NCBI RefSeq assembly: GCF_965230735.1
Contig: NZ_OZ246016.1
Location: 930,001 to 994,000, forward strand
Length of the DNA: 64,000 nt
Source: Motiliproteus sp965230735
Lineage (GTDB): Bacteria > Pseudomonadota > Gammaproteobacteria > Pseudomonadales > Balneatricaceae
Direction of reading: 5' to 3'
Shown: in pieces, positions 25,319 to 33,523 of the stretch
Numbering within the stretch: position 1 is the stretch's first letter
Layout of the letters: every line of letters starts with the position of its first letter
The notes under the pieces: generated by a model
The model's input: only the letters and a program-made list of their open reading frames with translations
Database searches by the model: none
What the model was told of the DNA's origin: nothing
Program-made: the position numbers and the translations under genes

Positions 25319-25724
25319 AGTAACCTCGGCTCGTTGTTATTGTTTTGCTCAGGTCCGGTCTCTGGGTACCGGTTAATCAATCCTGGCGCTCCTAGCTTTG
25401 CGATGGCGACGGTGGGTGCCGGTGCGCTGAGCTGGAGATTCGAATATAAAATTGGTGATTCCGTGACCAATAGACCCAACGTCAACCGAAAATATGGTTC
25501 CAACTGGATTAGGTGGATCCGTCAATCTGGGTCCAGAGCCGAGGTGATTGGGCCGAATCGCTGTGGTGGGTTTTTGCTCTGCAAAAAATCGGTAACCAAT
25601 AGATATTTAAAAGTTTTATTTGTTTTTCTAATAGGCTGTTGTTGCGTGCGCGGAGCCTGGCTTTGCCGCAATAAAAAACGCAGCCTTTGGGGGCTGCGTT
25701 GGACCTATCGGAATAGCATCAATT
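25319..25724 (-). other. Regulatory gap upstream of dctP
   Basis: No gene is seen in these 406 bases. The right end holds the MocR terminator. The middle is AT-rich and contains the word ACCAATAGA twice in direct orientation (25466-25474 and 25595-25603), the first paired with ATTGGT at 25451-25456. Repeated short words upstream of a MocR-linked operon are candidate regulator sites; this is inference. Confidence 0.4.
25672..25701 (-). terminator. Intrinsic terminator of the second MocR gene
   Basis: On the minus strand a 9-base stem AACGCAGCC / GGCTGCGTT with a 6-base loop is followed by TTTTTTAT. It lies about 25 bases after the MocR stop codon. Confidence 0.88.
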
Positions 25725-27188
25725 TCAGGTGATCTGGCGGATGATGTTGACCAATCGATCGATGCCGGGCTGGATTCGCTCGGTGGCGATGGAGGAATAT
25801 CCCAGCCGGAAGAAGTTCAGCGGCGGGTTTTTTCGCAGGAAATAGAAGTCGCCGGATTCGATAACCACACCCCGTTCCCTGGCTCGGCGTTTCAGCTCCC
25901 GCGCATCCAGATTGGCAGGCCCCTTGACCCAGTAAGAGGAGCCGCCAAATACCGGGGGTTCGGCCGATTCGGGCAGATGTTTATGCAGGGCTTCGCCGAC
26001 CTCTTTCCAGCGCTCCTCGTAGACTTTCACCAATGAGCGGACCAGAGAGTCGTGGTAGCCACGGGCCAGAAACAGCCCCACGGCGCGCTGATTGTTCATC
26101 GGCGGGTGGCGCAGAATCAGTCGCCGCAGACCGCGTATTTCACGGATCAGCGCCTTGGGTCCCACCATGTAGCCCAGTCTGAGGCCCGGTGACAGGGTCT
26201 TGGAAAGACTGCCGATGTAGATCACCCGATCGTTCTTATCCAGGCTCTTGAGCGCCGGGGTCGGGTTGGTGGCGAAAGTGGTCTCGCACTCGTAGTCATC
26301 TTCGATGATCAGGAAGTTATCCTTCGAGGCTTGCTCCAGCAGCGTGCGCCGACGCTCCATCGGCATCGTCACGGTGGTCGGGAACTGGTGACTGGGGGTG
26401 GTGAAGATCAGGTCGCAGTCGCGTAACTGCCTGCCGACCTGCAGCCCATCCTGGTCCACCGCCAGGTGCTTGATCTGGCTGCCGGTGCATTCGGCCATCT
26501 GTACCAGTTCCGGATAGCCCGGATCTTCGAGGCCGAAACGGGTTTCCCGGTTCAGCAGAATCCGCATGATCATGTAGAGCGCGTGCTGGGCGCCGACGGT
26601 GATCAGGATCTCGTCCGGATCGGCCCAAACACCGCGCCGGGGTAGCAAACGGGTCCGAATTTGCTCGATCAGCAGCGAATCGTCGTCATCGTAGCGATCC
26701 CCGGACCACTCGTTGATCGACTGCACCGAGACTGATTCCTTGGAGCACTCGCGCCAGTGGTTGTAGGGAAACAGGTTGGGGTCCAACTGACCGTAGATAA
26801 ACGGATAGGGATAATCCTGCCAGCGGTGGACTTTGTAGAGTTTCTTCTTTGACGGACGTTCCTTGAGATAGGCATCCCAGTCCGGTTTGCTGCCGGGGTC
26901 CAGCTCTACCGGGGCCTGCTCCTTGACCGAGCTTTTCAGAATCTCATCGTTGACGTAGTAGCCGGCCCGTTTCTTGGAGATCAGGTAGCCGTCGTAGACC
27001 AGATGCTCATAGGCCAGAATCACGGTGTTGCGCGAAACCCCCAGCATCTCGGCCAGTTTGCGGGTCGATGGCAGCGGAATATCCGGCGGGACATGGCCAT
27101 CGATAATGGCTTTGCTGATCTGCTCGCGAATCTGCTGTTGTAAGCTGGATTCGCTCTCTGAGGAAAGATGAAACAGATGATTGAGCAT
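25725..27188 (-). CDS. MocR/TauR-type GntR-aminotransferase regulator
   Basis: A 487-residue regulator with a GntR winged helix (SLQQQIREQISKAIIDGHV, EMLGVSRNTVILAYEHL) and a fold-type I aminotransferase domain with the PLP lysine in IGSLSKTLSPGLRLGY. The ATG at 27188 has GGAG 8 bases upstream. It lies upstream of, and in the same direction as, the TRAP operon, so that operon and mmsA are its likely targets. Taurine and beta-amino-acid regulators belong to this group, and taurine transport by TRAP systems is known, but the effector here is not determined. Confidence 0.88.
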   Translation of the reverse strand: MLNHLFHLSSESESSLQQQIREQISKAIIDGHVPPDIPLPSTRKLAEMLGVSRNTVILAYEHLVYDGYLISKKRAGYYVNDEILKSSVKEQAPVELDPGSKPDWDAYLKERPSKKKLYKVHRWQDYPYPFIYGQLDPNLFPYNHWRECSKESVSVQSINEWSGDRYDDDDSLLIEQIRTRLLPRRGVWADPDEILITVGAQHALYMIMRILLNRETRFGLEDPGYPELVQMAECTGSQIKHLAVDQDGLQVGRQLRDCDLIFTTPSHQFPTTVTMPMERRRTLLEQASKDNFLIIEDDYECETTFATNPTPALKSLDKNDRVIYIGSLSKTLSPGLRLGYMVGPKALIREIRGLRRLILRHPPMNNQRAVGLFLARGYHDSLVRSLVKVYEERWKEVGEALHKHLPESAEPPVFGGSSYWVKGPANLDARELKRRARERGVVIESGDFYFLRKNPPLNFFRLGYSSIATERIQPGIDRLVNIIRQIT

Positions 27189-27460
27189 AGTCATTCTCCG
27201 CCGACGGCATGCAGCGAGGGCATGTCTTTTTATTGTAGGGTCCAGAATACGTTTGCCCAACCCCAGGGGGTTAGTTCCAGCAACCAGTTTTGCTTAGTAC
27301 CATGAGTTAAGGAACTGTTTTGGCTAACTATCTCTACTATCGCAGGTGGATCCTATCCGGCAATTAAACCGAATATAACGACAAGTTTCGGATAGTTGGT
27401 CGCTTGATTGATACGCTAGGCTTCCATTGAAGCCAACCGAACGGCACCAAAGAGGCCCCG

Positions 27461-27979
27461 ATGATTCGACTACGAAGCTACCGTTCAAGCTGTGGTGAGC
27501 TGTTATTGGGTGACTTTCAGGGCCGACTCTGCCTGTGCGACTGGCGCTATCGTCGTCGCCGTGAGGCCGTTGACCGGCGTTTGCAGCGCTATCTGAAGGC
27601 TGATTTTGAAACCGGTGACAGCGAGCTGCTGCAACTGACGATCGATCAGTTAGAGCAGTATTTCGCCGGTGAAAGACAAGTGTTCACTGTGCCGTTGCGC
27701 TTTGCCGGCAGTGAGTTCCAGCAGCGGGTTTGGCAGGCCCTGGTTGAAGTCCCTTACGGTGAGCGGGTCAGCTATCTGGAGCTGGCCAAGCGTGTGGGGG
27801 ATGCGAAGGCCGTGCGGGCGGTGGCGGCGGCCAACGGGGCCAATGCGCTGTCGATCCTGGTTCCTTGCCACCGGGTGGTGGCCAGCGATGGGGCTTTGAC
27901 CGGCTATGCCGGTGGACTGAAAGCAAAACAGTATCTGCTGCAGTTGGAGCAGCCGATCAGACAGGAGTCATTATTTTGA
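27461..27979 (+). CDS. ogt: Methylated-DNA-[protein]-cysteine S-methyltransferase
   Basis: A 172-residue suicidal DNA-repair enzyme that removes O6-methylguanine lesions. The signature VPCHRVVASDG places the acceptor Cys at residue 136, preceded by the helix-turn-helix VPYGERVSYLELAKR and the Arg finger region KAVRAVAAANGAN. Its length without an Ada-type N-terminal domain identifies the Ogt form. Its TGA stop overlaps the TTG start of the next gene, implying translational coupling. Confidence 0.93.
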   Translation: MIRLRSYRSSCGELLLGDFQGRLCLCDWRYRRRREAVDRRLQRYLKADFETGDSELLQLTIDQLEQYFAGERQVFTVPLRFAGSEFQQRVWQALVEVPYGERVSYLELAKRVGDAKAVRAVAAANGANALSILVPCHRVVASDGALTGYAGGLKAKQYLLQLEQPIRQESLF

Positions 27980-28329
27980 TTGCAGTAATTTTTGAAGTCT
28001 GGCCCGCCGATGGACGGATGGACGAGTATCTGGATATCGCCGCTGAGCTGCGGCCTTTGCTGGACGATATCGACGGGTTTATCTCGATCGAGCGATTCTC
28101 CAGTCTGGTTGAAGACGGCAAAATCCTGTCGCTGTCGTTCTGGCGCGACGAGCAGGCGGTACAGCAGTGGCGTAATCTGGCCGAACACCGGGTCGCCCAA
28201 GCCAAGGGGCGAGGCGGGGTATTTAAAGACTATCGCCTACGGGTGGCGGAGGTCGATCGTGACTACGGCATGGTCCAGCGGGAGCAGACCCCGGCCGACA
28301 GTGTCGCTGCCCACGATGATTCGGCCTAA
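27976..28329 (+). CDS. Antibiotic biosynthesis monooxygenase (ABM)-fold protein
   Basis: A 117-residue ferredoxin-like ABM/YgiN-type protein. It opens IAVIFEVWPADGRMDEYLDI, then LRPLLDDIDGFISIERFSSL and ILSLSFWRDEQAVQQWRNLAEHRVAQ, the usual ABM pattern with a His and Trp in the pocket. Members are monooxygenases, haem-degrading enzymes or stress proteins. The start is TTG at 27976, four bases before the ogt stop ends (TTGA), with AGGAG 8 bases upstream. The C-terminal 30 residues are polar and poorly conserved. Its activity is unknown. Confidence 0.8.
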   Translation: MIAVIFEVWPADGRMDEYLDIAAELRPLLDDIDGFISIERFSSLVEDGKILSLSFWRDEQAVQQWRNLAEHRVAQAKGRGGVFKDYRLRVAEVDRDYGMVQREQTPADSVAAHDDSA

Positions 28330-29255
28330 CCCCAGTCGAGATAGCTCTCCGGGTTATCGCGGATCTCATTCAAGCGGTTGCGCAGCTTATCGGAGAACGC
28401 TTTGGTGATACGTGACCGGGGCGTATCGACCGGGTAGAACAGGCCGATCTTCAGCATGATCTGCGGATCAAAGCGGCGGAACACCACCTTGCCCGGTTTG
28501 GCATAGTGCTGATAACTGAGGATTGAGACCGGGTCCATCACGCAGACGCCCAGACCCCGTTCGACGAAGGTCAGCGCCGGAATATAAAAGCGGGTCTGCA
28601 GTCGAACGTTCATCCGGTGGCCGTTGGTTTCGAACTGGGTCAGCAGATCGTGGAAGATCATATGGTCCGGATGCAGGGTGATCATCGGCTCGCCGTCGAG
28701 CAGCTCGGTATTCAGGACCTCGTGCTCGGCCAGCGGATTATCGGCCGGGATGGCGACAAAGCAGGGAAGGTTGAAGCGGTCCTCTTTGGCCAGCTGGGAT
28801 TGGTGCTGGGTGATCTCCGCCAGGCCCAGGTCATACTGATTGGAGGCGACCCACTCGGCCACCAGATCCGAGGTTCGGGTCTGCAGTGACGCCTGGACCT
28901 TGGGATGCTCTTCCAGAAAGTCGGCCAGCAACTCCGGTACAAAAAAGGTGGAGGGGCCGGGCATACAGCCGATCCGCAAAAAGCCGTACTGCTTGTTCTG
29001 GATATCCTGCACCGTCTGGCTGACATCTTGAATCCGACTGAAGATCGCTTCGATCTCCCGATAGAGATAGTCCGCTTCGGGCGTCGGATGCAAGCGCTTC
29101 TTGTAGCGCTCAAACAGCTGGAAGCCGATCTCTTCCTCCAGCGAGCTGATCATCATGCTGACCGCAGGCTGGGTTCGGAACAGTTGTTTGGCGGCCTGGG
29201 AGACCGAGCCGGTCAGCATCACGGCACGAAAAGCTTCCATCTGTTTCAAGTTCAT
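28326..29255 (-). CDS. LysR-type transcriptional regulator
   Basis: A 309-residue LysR regulator. The winged helix is MNLKQMEAFRAVMLTGSVSQ, then AVSMMISSLEEEIGFQLF, followed by a substrate-binding domain. The first residues resemble regulators of amino-acid and carboxylate catabolism such as the NocR/OccR group. Its stop overlaps the ABM gene stop on the other strand by 4 bases. It is downstream of and parallel to tctBAC, so it may be co-regulated with or regulate that operon, but a 285-base gap with two hairpins intervenes. Confidence 0.85.
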   Translation of the reverse strand: MNLKQMEAFRAVMLTGSVSQAAKQLFRTQPAVSMMISSLEEEIGFQLFERYKKRLHPTPEADYLYREIEAIFSRIQDVSQTVQDIQNKQYGFLRIGCMPGPSTFFVPELLADFLEEHPKVQASLQTRTSDLVAEWVASNQYDLGLAEITQHQSQLAKEDRFNLPCFVAIPADNPLAEHEVLNTELLDGEPMITLHPDHMIFHDLLTQFETNGHRMNVRLQTRFYIPALTFVERGLGVCVMDPVSILSYQHYAKPGKVVFRRFDPQIMLKIGLFYPVDTPRSRITKAFSDKLRNRLNEIRDNPESYLDWG

Positions 29256-29370
29256 GGAACACCCTATCGACTCATAAATATTAGTTTGACTGATAAAAGG
29301 CCAATAATGTAAGCGATAAATTATGTTATCGATGAGCGGCTGTCTAGGGAGTCTAGGAATAAGCTGCAGC

Positions 29371-29409
29371 GAGCTTGAGCTTGAGCTTGAGCTTGAACTT
29401 GAACTTGAG
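29371..29409. repeat. Hexanucleotide tandem repeat
   Basis: Four copies of GAGCTT followed by two of GAACTT and a partial unit, in the gap upstream of the LysR gene. It is not inside a credible coding frame. Copy number could vary by slippage and alter promoter spacing. Confidence 0.85.
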
Positions 29410-29459
29410 GGTGGAGCAGATGACTGCCGTTACCGGCGCGAAAGGCGGGAGTAGAAATT

Positions 29460-29529
29460 GCCGGACTCCAAGCGGAGTCCGGCATACTCGGTGACATCAC
29501 GACGGCCCGACGCGAATGTCACCGAGTAT
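29460..29529 (-). terminator. Two tandem hairpins after tctC
   Basis: The first is GCCGGACTCC-aagc-GGAGTCCGGC (29460-29483). The second has perfect 14-base arms ATACTCGGTGACAT / ATGTCACCGAGTAT (29484-29497 and 29516-29529). They directly follow the tctC stop. No U-run is present, so they may protect the transcript 3' end rather than terminate alone. Confidence 0.65.
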
Positions 29530-29540
29530 CCGTCAGACGC

Positions 29541-30488
29541 TTATTTCTTGGCCTTGGCCGCCGCGTCCTTCATGATGTTGTAGGTCACTTTCATGTCGTT
29601 GACCCACTCCGGACCGTGACGGTAGTCGACCACGGCACCGATGTTCTGGTACTTCTTGATCACTTCCGGATCCTGCATCACCTTGGTGGTGGCTTCGATC
29701 AGTTTGTCGGTCACTTCCTGCGGCACACCCTTGGGTGCGAAGACGCCGGACCAGCCGCCGAAGCTGCCCTGGATGCCGTAGTCACCGAAGGTCGGAACGC
29801 CCGGGTAGTCGTCCATCTTCTGGTCGATAACCAGTGCGCGGGCGCGGTCGGCCTTTACGTGCGGGCCGAAGGCCGGCGGGAAGGACACGGCGGAATCGAT
29901 GTGGCCGCCAACGACGGAAACCATCGAGTCAGCAGCGCCTTTGGCGTGCACGTACTTGACCTTGTAGCCGGCTTGATCGGCGATGATGTTGGCCAGAATG
30001 GTGCCGGATGAGGACGCACCCCAGGAGCCTTGAGTCAGGTTGTTGGCCTTGGCACCGGCGATGAACTCATCGAAGGTTTGGTAGGGGCTGTCTTTCGCTA
30101 CAACCACGGCCAACGGGACCGAGGTCATCTTCAGGATCGGGGTGAAGGTATCAAAGGTATAGGGCGTTTTGCTGAAGTTCGGCGTCACCAGCATGTTGCT
30201 CAGACCGGCGTTGATCAGGGTGTAGCCATCTTTCTTGGCGTTGGCTACGAACGAGGTGCCAACCACACCGCCACCGCCGGCTTTGTTGATTACGACAACC
30301 GGAACACCCAGCTCTTTTTCGACCGCGTCTGCCCAGATACGGGTGGTCAGGTCGGAGTCACCGCCGGCACCCCAGGGGACGATCACGTTGATCGGCTTTT
30401 CCGGGTAGCCAGCCATAGCTGCGCTGGACAGAGATACGGCAACGGCGCCGGCAAGAGACAGCAGGGTAGTTTTTGTGTTTTTCATCAT
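29541..30488 (-). CDS. tctC: Tripartite tricarboxylate transporter substrate-binding protein TctC
   Basis: A 315-residue periplasmic binding protein of the Bug/TctC family. Residues 1-27 are a signal peptide (LAGAVAVSLSSAAMA), followed by the family opening YPEKPINVIVPWGAGGDSDLTTR and the VINKAGGGGVVGTSFVANAKKDGYT ligand region. With TctA and TctB it forms a secondary transporter for citrate-like or other carboxylates; the real ligand is unpredictable because the family is highly diversified. It is the last gene of a tctBAC operon. Confidence 0.92.
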   Translation of the reverse strand: MMKNTKTTLLSLAGAVAVSLSSAAMAGYPEKPINVIVPWGAGGDSDLTTRIWADAVEKELGVPVVVINKAGGGGVVGTSFVANAKKDGYTLINAGLSNMLVTPNFSKTPYTFDTFTPILKMTSVPLAVVVAKDSPYQTFDEFIAGAKANNLTQGSWGASSSGTILANIIADQAGYKVKYVHAKGAADSMVSVVGGHIDSAVSFPPAFGPHVKADRARALVIDQKMDDYPGVPTFGDYGIQGSFGGWSGVFAPKGVPQEVTDKLIEATTKVMQDPEVIKKYQNIGAVVDYRHGPEWVNDMKVTYNIMKDAAAKAKK

Positions 30489-30574
30489 TTCATACCTTTA
30501 CTTGTTTTTTTTATGTGATTTCAAAACCTTCGCGTTATGGAACCCAGGGTTCGATACGAAGAAACGGGTAACTG

Positions 30575-32104
30575 TTAGGTCGATTGAGCGCATTCCTCCT
30601 CTGTAGCCGGAGGGTTCTTGGCGGTCTTCTTCCGCATCCGTATACCGGAGTAGATGAAGAAGAAAGACAGCGCGATAAAGACCCAGGAGAACGGAGAGGC
30701 AAACAGCAGGTGGTACTCGGTGCCCACGATCGCCAGTGCCTGGTCTAGGTTTTGTTCAAAGAACGGCGTCAGGATGAAGCCGACGATAAAGACGGCCGGG
30801 TTCAACCCCACCATCCGCATGCCGTAGCCCATCGCGGTGAAGACGATCAGCACCAGGATGTCGTCCATGTTCTGTCCGGCGGTGAAGGCGCCGGTGAAGG
30901 CAAACACGGTCACGCAGGGGAAGATGTAGTAGCGACGCAGTGAAGCCACCTTGACGAAGAAACTGAAGCCGGATTTGGCAATCCCCAGCAGGAACAGATC
31001 GGTGATCAGGAAGCCGGCGAAGATCGCGTAGATGGTTTCGGTGTGCTCGAAGAAGATCATCGGGCCGGGCGTCAGGCCGTGGATCAGGAAGGCACCCATC
31101 AGCAGGGCCGCCACATCGTCACCGGGAATACTCAGGGTCAGCATCGGAATCATGCTGGAGCCACAGACCGCGTTGTTGGCGGACTCGGCCGCAGCGATAC
31201 CTTCGACCGAGCCTTTGCCGTACTTCTGCGGATTCTTCGATGTACGCTTGGCTTCACCGTAGGCGATAAAGGCCGCTGTACTAGAGCCCAGCCCCGGCAG
31301 GGCGCCGATAAAGGTGCCGATACCGCTGGACTTCAGAATGGTACGGAATACCGAACGGAACTCGGGAAAGCTGATCCGGTTGTCGGCCGGGTTGGGCGAA
31401 CGGGTGATGGCAAGCTGATGATGGGGCACACGACGACGGCGAATCACATTCAGCACTTCGGGCATCACCAGAATACCGATCAGCATCGGGGTGAAGGTGA
31501 AGCCGGCCATCAGCTCGGTGAAACCGAAGGTGAAGCGTGAGGCACCGGTGATCGACGACATGCCGACCATCGCAAACAGCATCCCCAGGCAGCAGGACAG
31601 CAGGCCCCGGGGGATCGACTCACCGGCCAGGGTACCGATCACGGTAAAGGCGAACAGCAGCAGGAAGACTTTCTCGATCGGGCCGGCCTGCAGCGAGATC
31701 GCGGAGATCGGCGCGGCCACCAGGATCAGTACCAGCGTAGCCAGCATCTCGCCGGAAACCGACGAGAACAGCGAGATATCCAGGGCCTTGCCGGCTTTAC
31801 CCGCCTTGGTCAGGGCGTGGCCATCCAGCGCGGTCAGGAACGAAGCTGCGGCACCGGGGGTGTTGATCAGGATCGCCGAAATGGAGCCACCGTAGATGCC
31901 GGCCTTATAGACCGCCAGTAGCATGGTAATGCCGATGATCGGATCGACGTAAAAGGTCATCGGCAGAATGATCGCGATCGCCATGATCGCAGAGATGCCG
32001 GGAATCGCGCCGAAGATAATGCCCACCACGACGCCGGTGATGATACCGAGGATCGGGCCGACCGCCATGATTGCAGAGAATCCGCTGAGAATATTGTCGA
32101 ACAT
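30575..32104 (-). CDS. tctA: Tripartite tricarboxylate transporter large permease TctA
   Basis: A 509-residue, about 12-helix permease. The family signatures GAIPGISAIMAIAIILPMTF and YGGSISAILINTPGAAASFLTALDG appear in the first half, and GALPGLGSSTAAFIAYGEAKR in the second, an internal duplication typical of TctA. It starts 15 bases after the tctB stop and 87 bases precede tctC. No domain is missing. Confidence 0.93.
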   Translation of the reverse strand: MFDNILSGFSAIMAVGPILGIITGVVVGIIFGAIPGISAIMAIAIILPMTFYVDPIIGITMLLAVYKAGIYGGSISAILINTPGAAASFLTALDGHALTKAGKAGKALDISLFSSVSGEMLATLVLILVAAPISAISLQAGPIEKVFLLLFAFTVIGTLAGESIPRGLLSCCLGMLFAMVGMSSITGASRFTFGFTELMAGFTFTPMLIGILVMPEVLNVIRRRRVPHHQLAITRSPNPADNRISFPEFRSVFRTILKSSGIGTFIGALPGLGSSTAAFIAYGEAKRTSKNPQKYGKGSVEGIAAAESANNAVCGSSMIPMLTLSIPGDDVAALLMGAFLIHGLTPGPMIFFEHTETIYAIFAGFLITDLFLLGIAKSGFSFFVKVASLRRYYIFPCVTVFAFTGAFTAGQNMDDILVLIVFTAMGYGMRMVGLNPAVFIVGFILTPFFEQNLDQALAIVGTEYHLLFASPFSWVFIALSFFFIYSGIRMRKKTAKNPPATEEECAQST

Positions 32105-32118
32105 GGTTTATCTCCCGC

Positions 32119-32586
32119 TTAGGTCAAGGTCCAGGTGGGTAGGAAAACCCGCAGAAACTCTCTGGAGCCGTAAAAAATCAGCACGGGAGTGATGACCGAA
32201 ATGGTGATCATCGGGACCCAGTTGCGACCGCCTAGCAGGATGGCGATTGCCAGCATGACGATCGGGGTGGTGATCAGGAATCCGAGGTGGGGAACGGCTA
32301 GCCAGTAGCCGACAAAGATACCGATATAGACAAAGATACCGCCGAAGCCGTCGGTGATGATCTCTTCACTGCCCTCGGCCTTGGCACCGGACAGCAGCGA
32401 TTTGAGCGACTGGATTCCGATAGTAGCGGCAAAGGCGATGATAAGACCTGCGACGATGCGCGGCAGAAACATCGATCCCAGATCGGTTTCAGCGCCGCCT
32501 TCGACAAGGTTGTCGTTGGTCAGGATGATCACCGCGATGATGATCAGGAACGTCGACAGACCGACGTCGATTTTTCTTCTGTCCAT
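32119..32586 (-). CDS. tctB: Tripartite tricarboxylate transporter small permease TctB
   Basis: A 155-residue four-helix membrane protein. It begins DRRKIDVGLSTFLIIIAVII and shows the TctB pattern of a first helix, a short loop with GSMFLPRIVAG, and paired helices at the C-terminus. TctB sequences diverge strongly, so the order tctB-tctA-tctC carries much of the assignment. It is the first gene of the operon. Confidence 0.88.
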   Translation of the reverse strand: MDRRKIDVGLSTFLIIIAVIILTNDNLVEGGAETDLGSMFLPRIVAGLIIAFAATIGIQSLKSLLSGAKAEGSEEIITDGFGGIFVYIGIFVGYWLAVPHLGFLITTPIVMLAIAILLGGRNWVPMITISVITPVLIFYGSREFLRVFLPTWTLT

Positions 32587-33140
32587 TGTACTACCTGAAA
32601 CTTTTTTATTTTTATCTGATCTCTGGAAGTCCCGTAATTGGTGGCTTAGGTGGCGATTTAGGGCTGTTCGCCAACCGGTAAATCACGGGTAGAGATCGCT
32701 ATTTCAATCCAGTGTAATCAAACTGAATATATAAACAATTCGAAAAAATATTTGATTATATAAGCCGGGCTTATGTTTTTTGTTCAGGAATTGAGCAGTT
32801 CAAGGCGCAGGGCGGGATCTAAGCTGCATATAAGCTAAATTGATAAAATCTTAAAAAAATAAGATTTGTGGTTATGTTTGTTCGGGGCAAATAATAATTT
32901 CAGCGTGTCGCAGCAGGATCAGAATCCGAGGCGGCGATGCGAACGATAACAATAAAAGAAGCTCCCCGACCTAAGCACACCTCTGGTGGGTTGGTTGTCC
33001 TGCATCATGGCCTTAACCCGGCTCACTGATCCCTTCCTTTATTCGTTATCGATACCCAATTTAGCCATGCCCGACACGAATTCTGTTCGTGAACTCAGGC
33101 GGCATCTAGCCGTTGATGGGCCGAAGATAGCGAGAACAGC
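32587..33140. other. Long AT-rich divergent regulatory gap
   Basis: These 554 bases carry no credible gene. The part from about 32700 to 32900 is much more AT-rich than the surrounding sequence, with several TATATA- and AATAAT-like words suitable for promoters in both directions. It separates tctBAC from the RidA-oxidase genes. No strong palindrome or tRNA is seen. Confidence 0.5.
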
Positions 33141-33488
33141 ATGATCCACCGTCAACACTCCAATCAGCGCATGAGCCAGCTGGTCAGCACCGCCGGTCTG
33201 ATCTGGACTGCCGGCCAGGTCGCCAAAGATCCGTCCGAGGATATGGCCGGTCAGACCCGCCAGATTCTGGCCCAGATTGATGCCTTGTTGGCCGATGCCG
33301 GCAGTGATAAGCAGCACCTGATCAGCGCCAATATCTGGGTGTCCGATATCCGTCAGTTTGCCCAGATGAATGAGGTCTGGGATGCCTGGGTCGACAGCGA
33401 CCATGCACCGGTTCGCGCCTGTGTGGAATCGCGTCTGGCTCGGTCGGAATTGTTGGTCGAAATCCAGGTCGTGGCGGCCAAGGCTTAA
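33141..33488 (+). CDS. RidA/YjgF-family imine deaminase-like protein
   Basis: A 115-residue RidA-superfamily protein that forms trimers and hydrolyses reactive enamines and imines to keto acids. It shows LIWTAGQVAKDPSEDMAGQTRQIL and the conserved PVRACVESRLA with the active-site Arg. It begins with a polar 15-residue lead and is closer to the Rid subgroups linked to amino-acid oxidases than to archetypal RidA. The next gene is an amino-acid oxidase whose imine product would be its natural substrate. Confidence 0.85.
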   Translation: MIHRQHSNQRMSQLVSTAGLIWTAGQVAKDPSEDMAGQTRQILAQIDALLADAGSDKQHLISANIWVSDIRQFAQMNEVWDAWVDSDHAPVRACVESRLARSELLVEIQVVAAKA

Positions 33489-33523
33489 GTTTCTGAGGCG
33501 TGGTCCCCGACCCCGAAAACACC

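Noticed and set aside
24224..25732. A 502-codon plus-strand frame across dctP
   Set aside because: It mirrors the dctP coding strand, continues through the non-coding gap with odd composition, and has no recognisable domain.
29371..29409. Possible CRISPR-like repeat
   Set aside because: The units are contiguous 6-base repeats with no spacers and no cas genes nearby.
32587..33140. A hidden gene or small RNA in the long gap before the RidA-like gene
   Set aside because: No frame has a start, ribosome site and sensible composition, and no conserved stem-loop with a U-run was seen.
33501..33523. GTG start eight codons before the amino-acid oxidase ATG
   Set aside because: The FAD motif begins five residues after the ATG at 33524, the usual spacing; the extra residues are not family-like.
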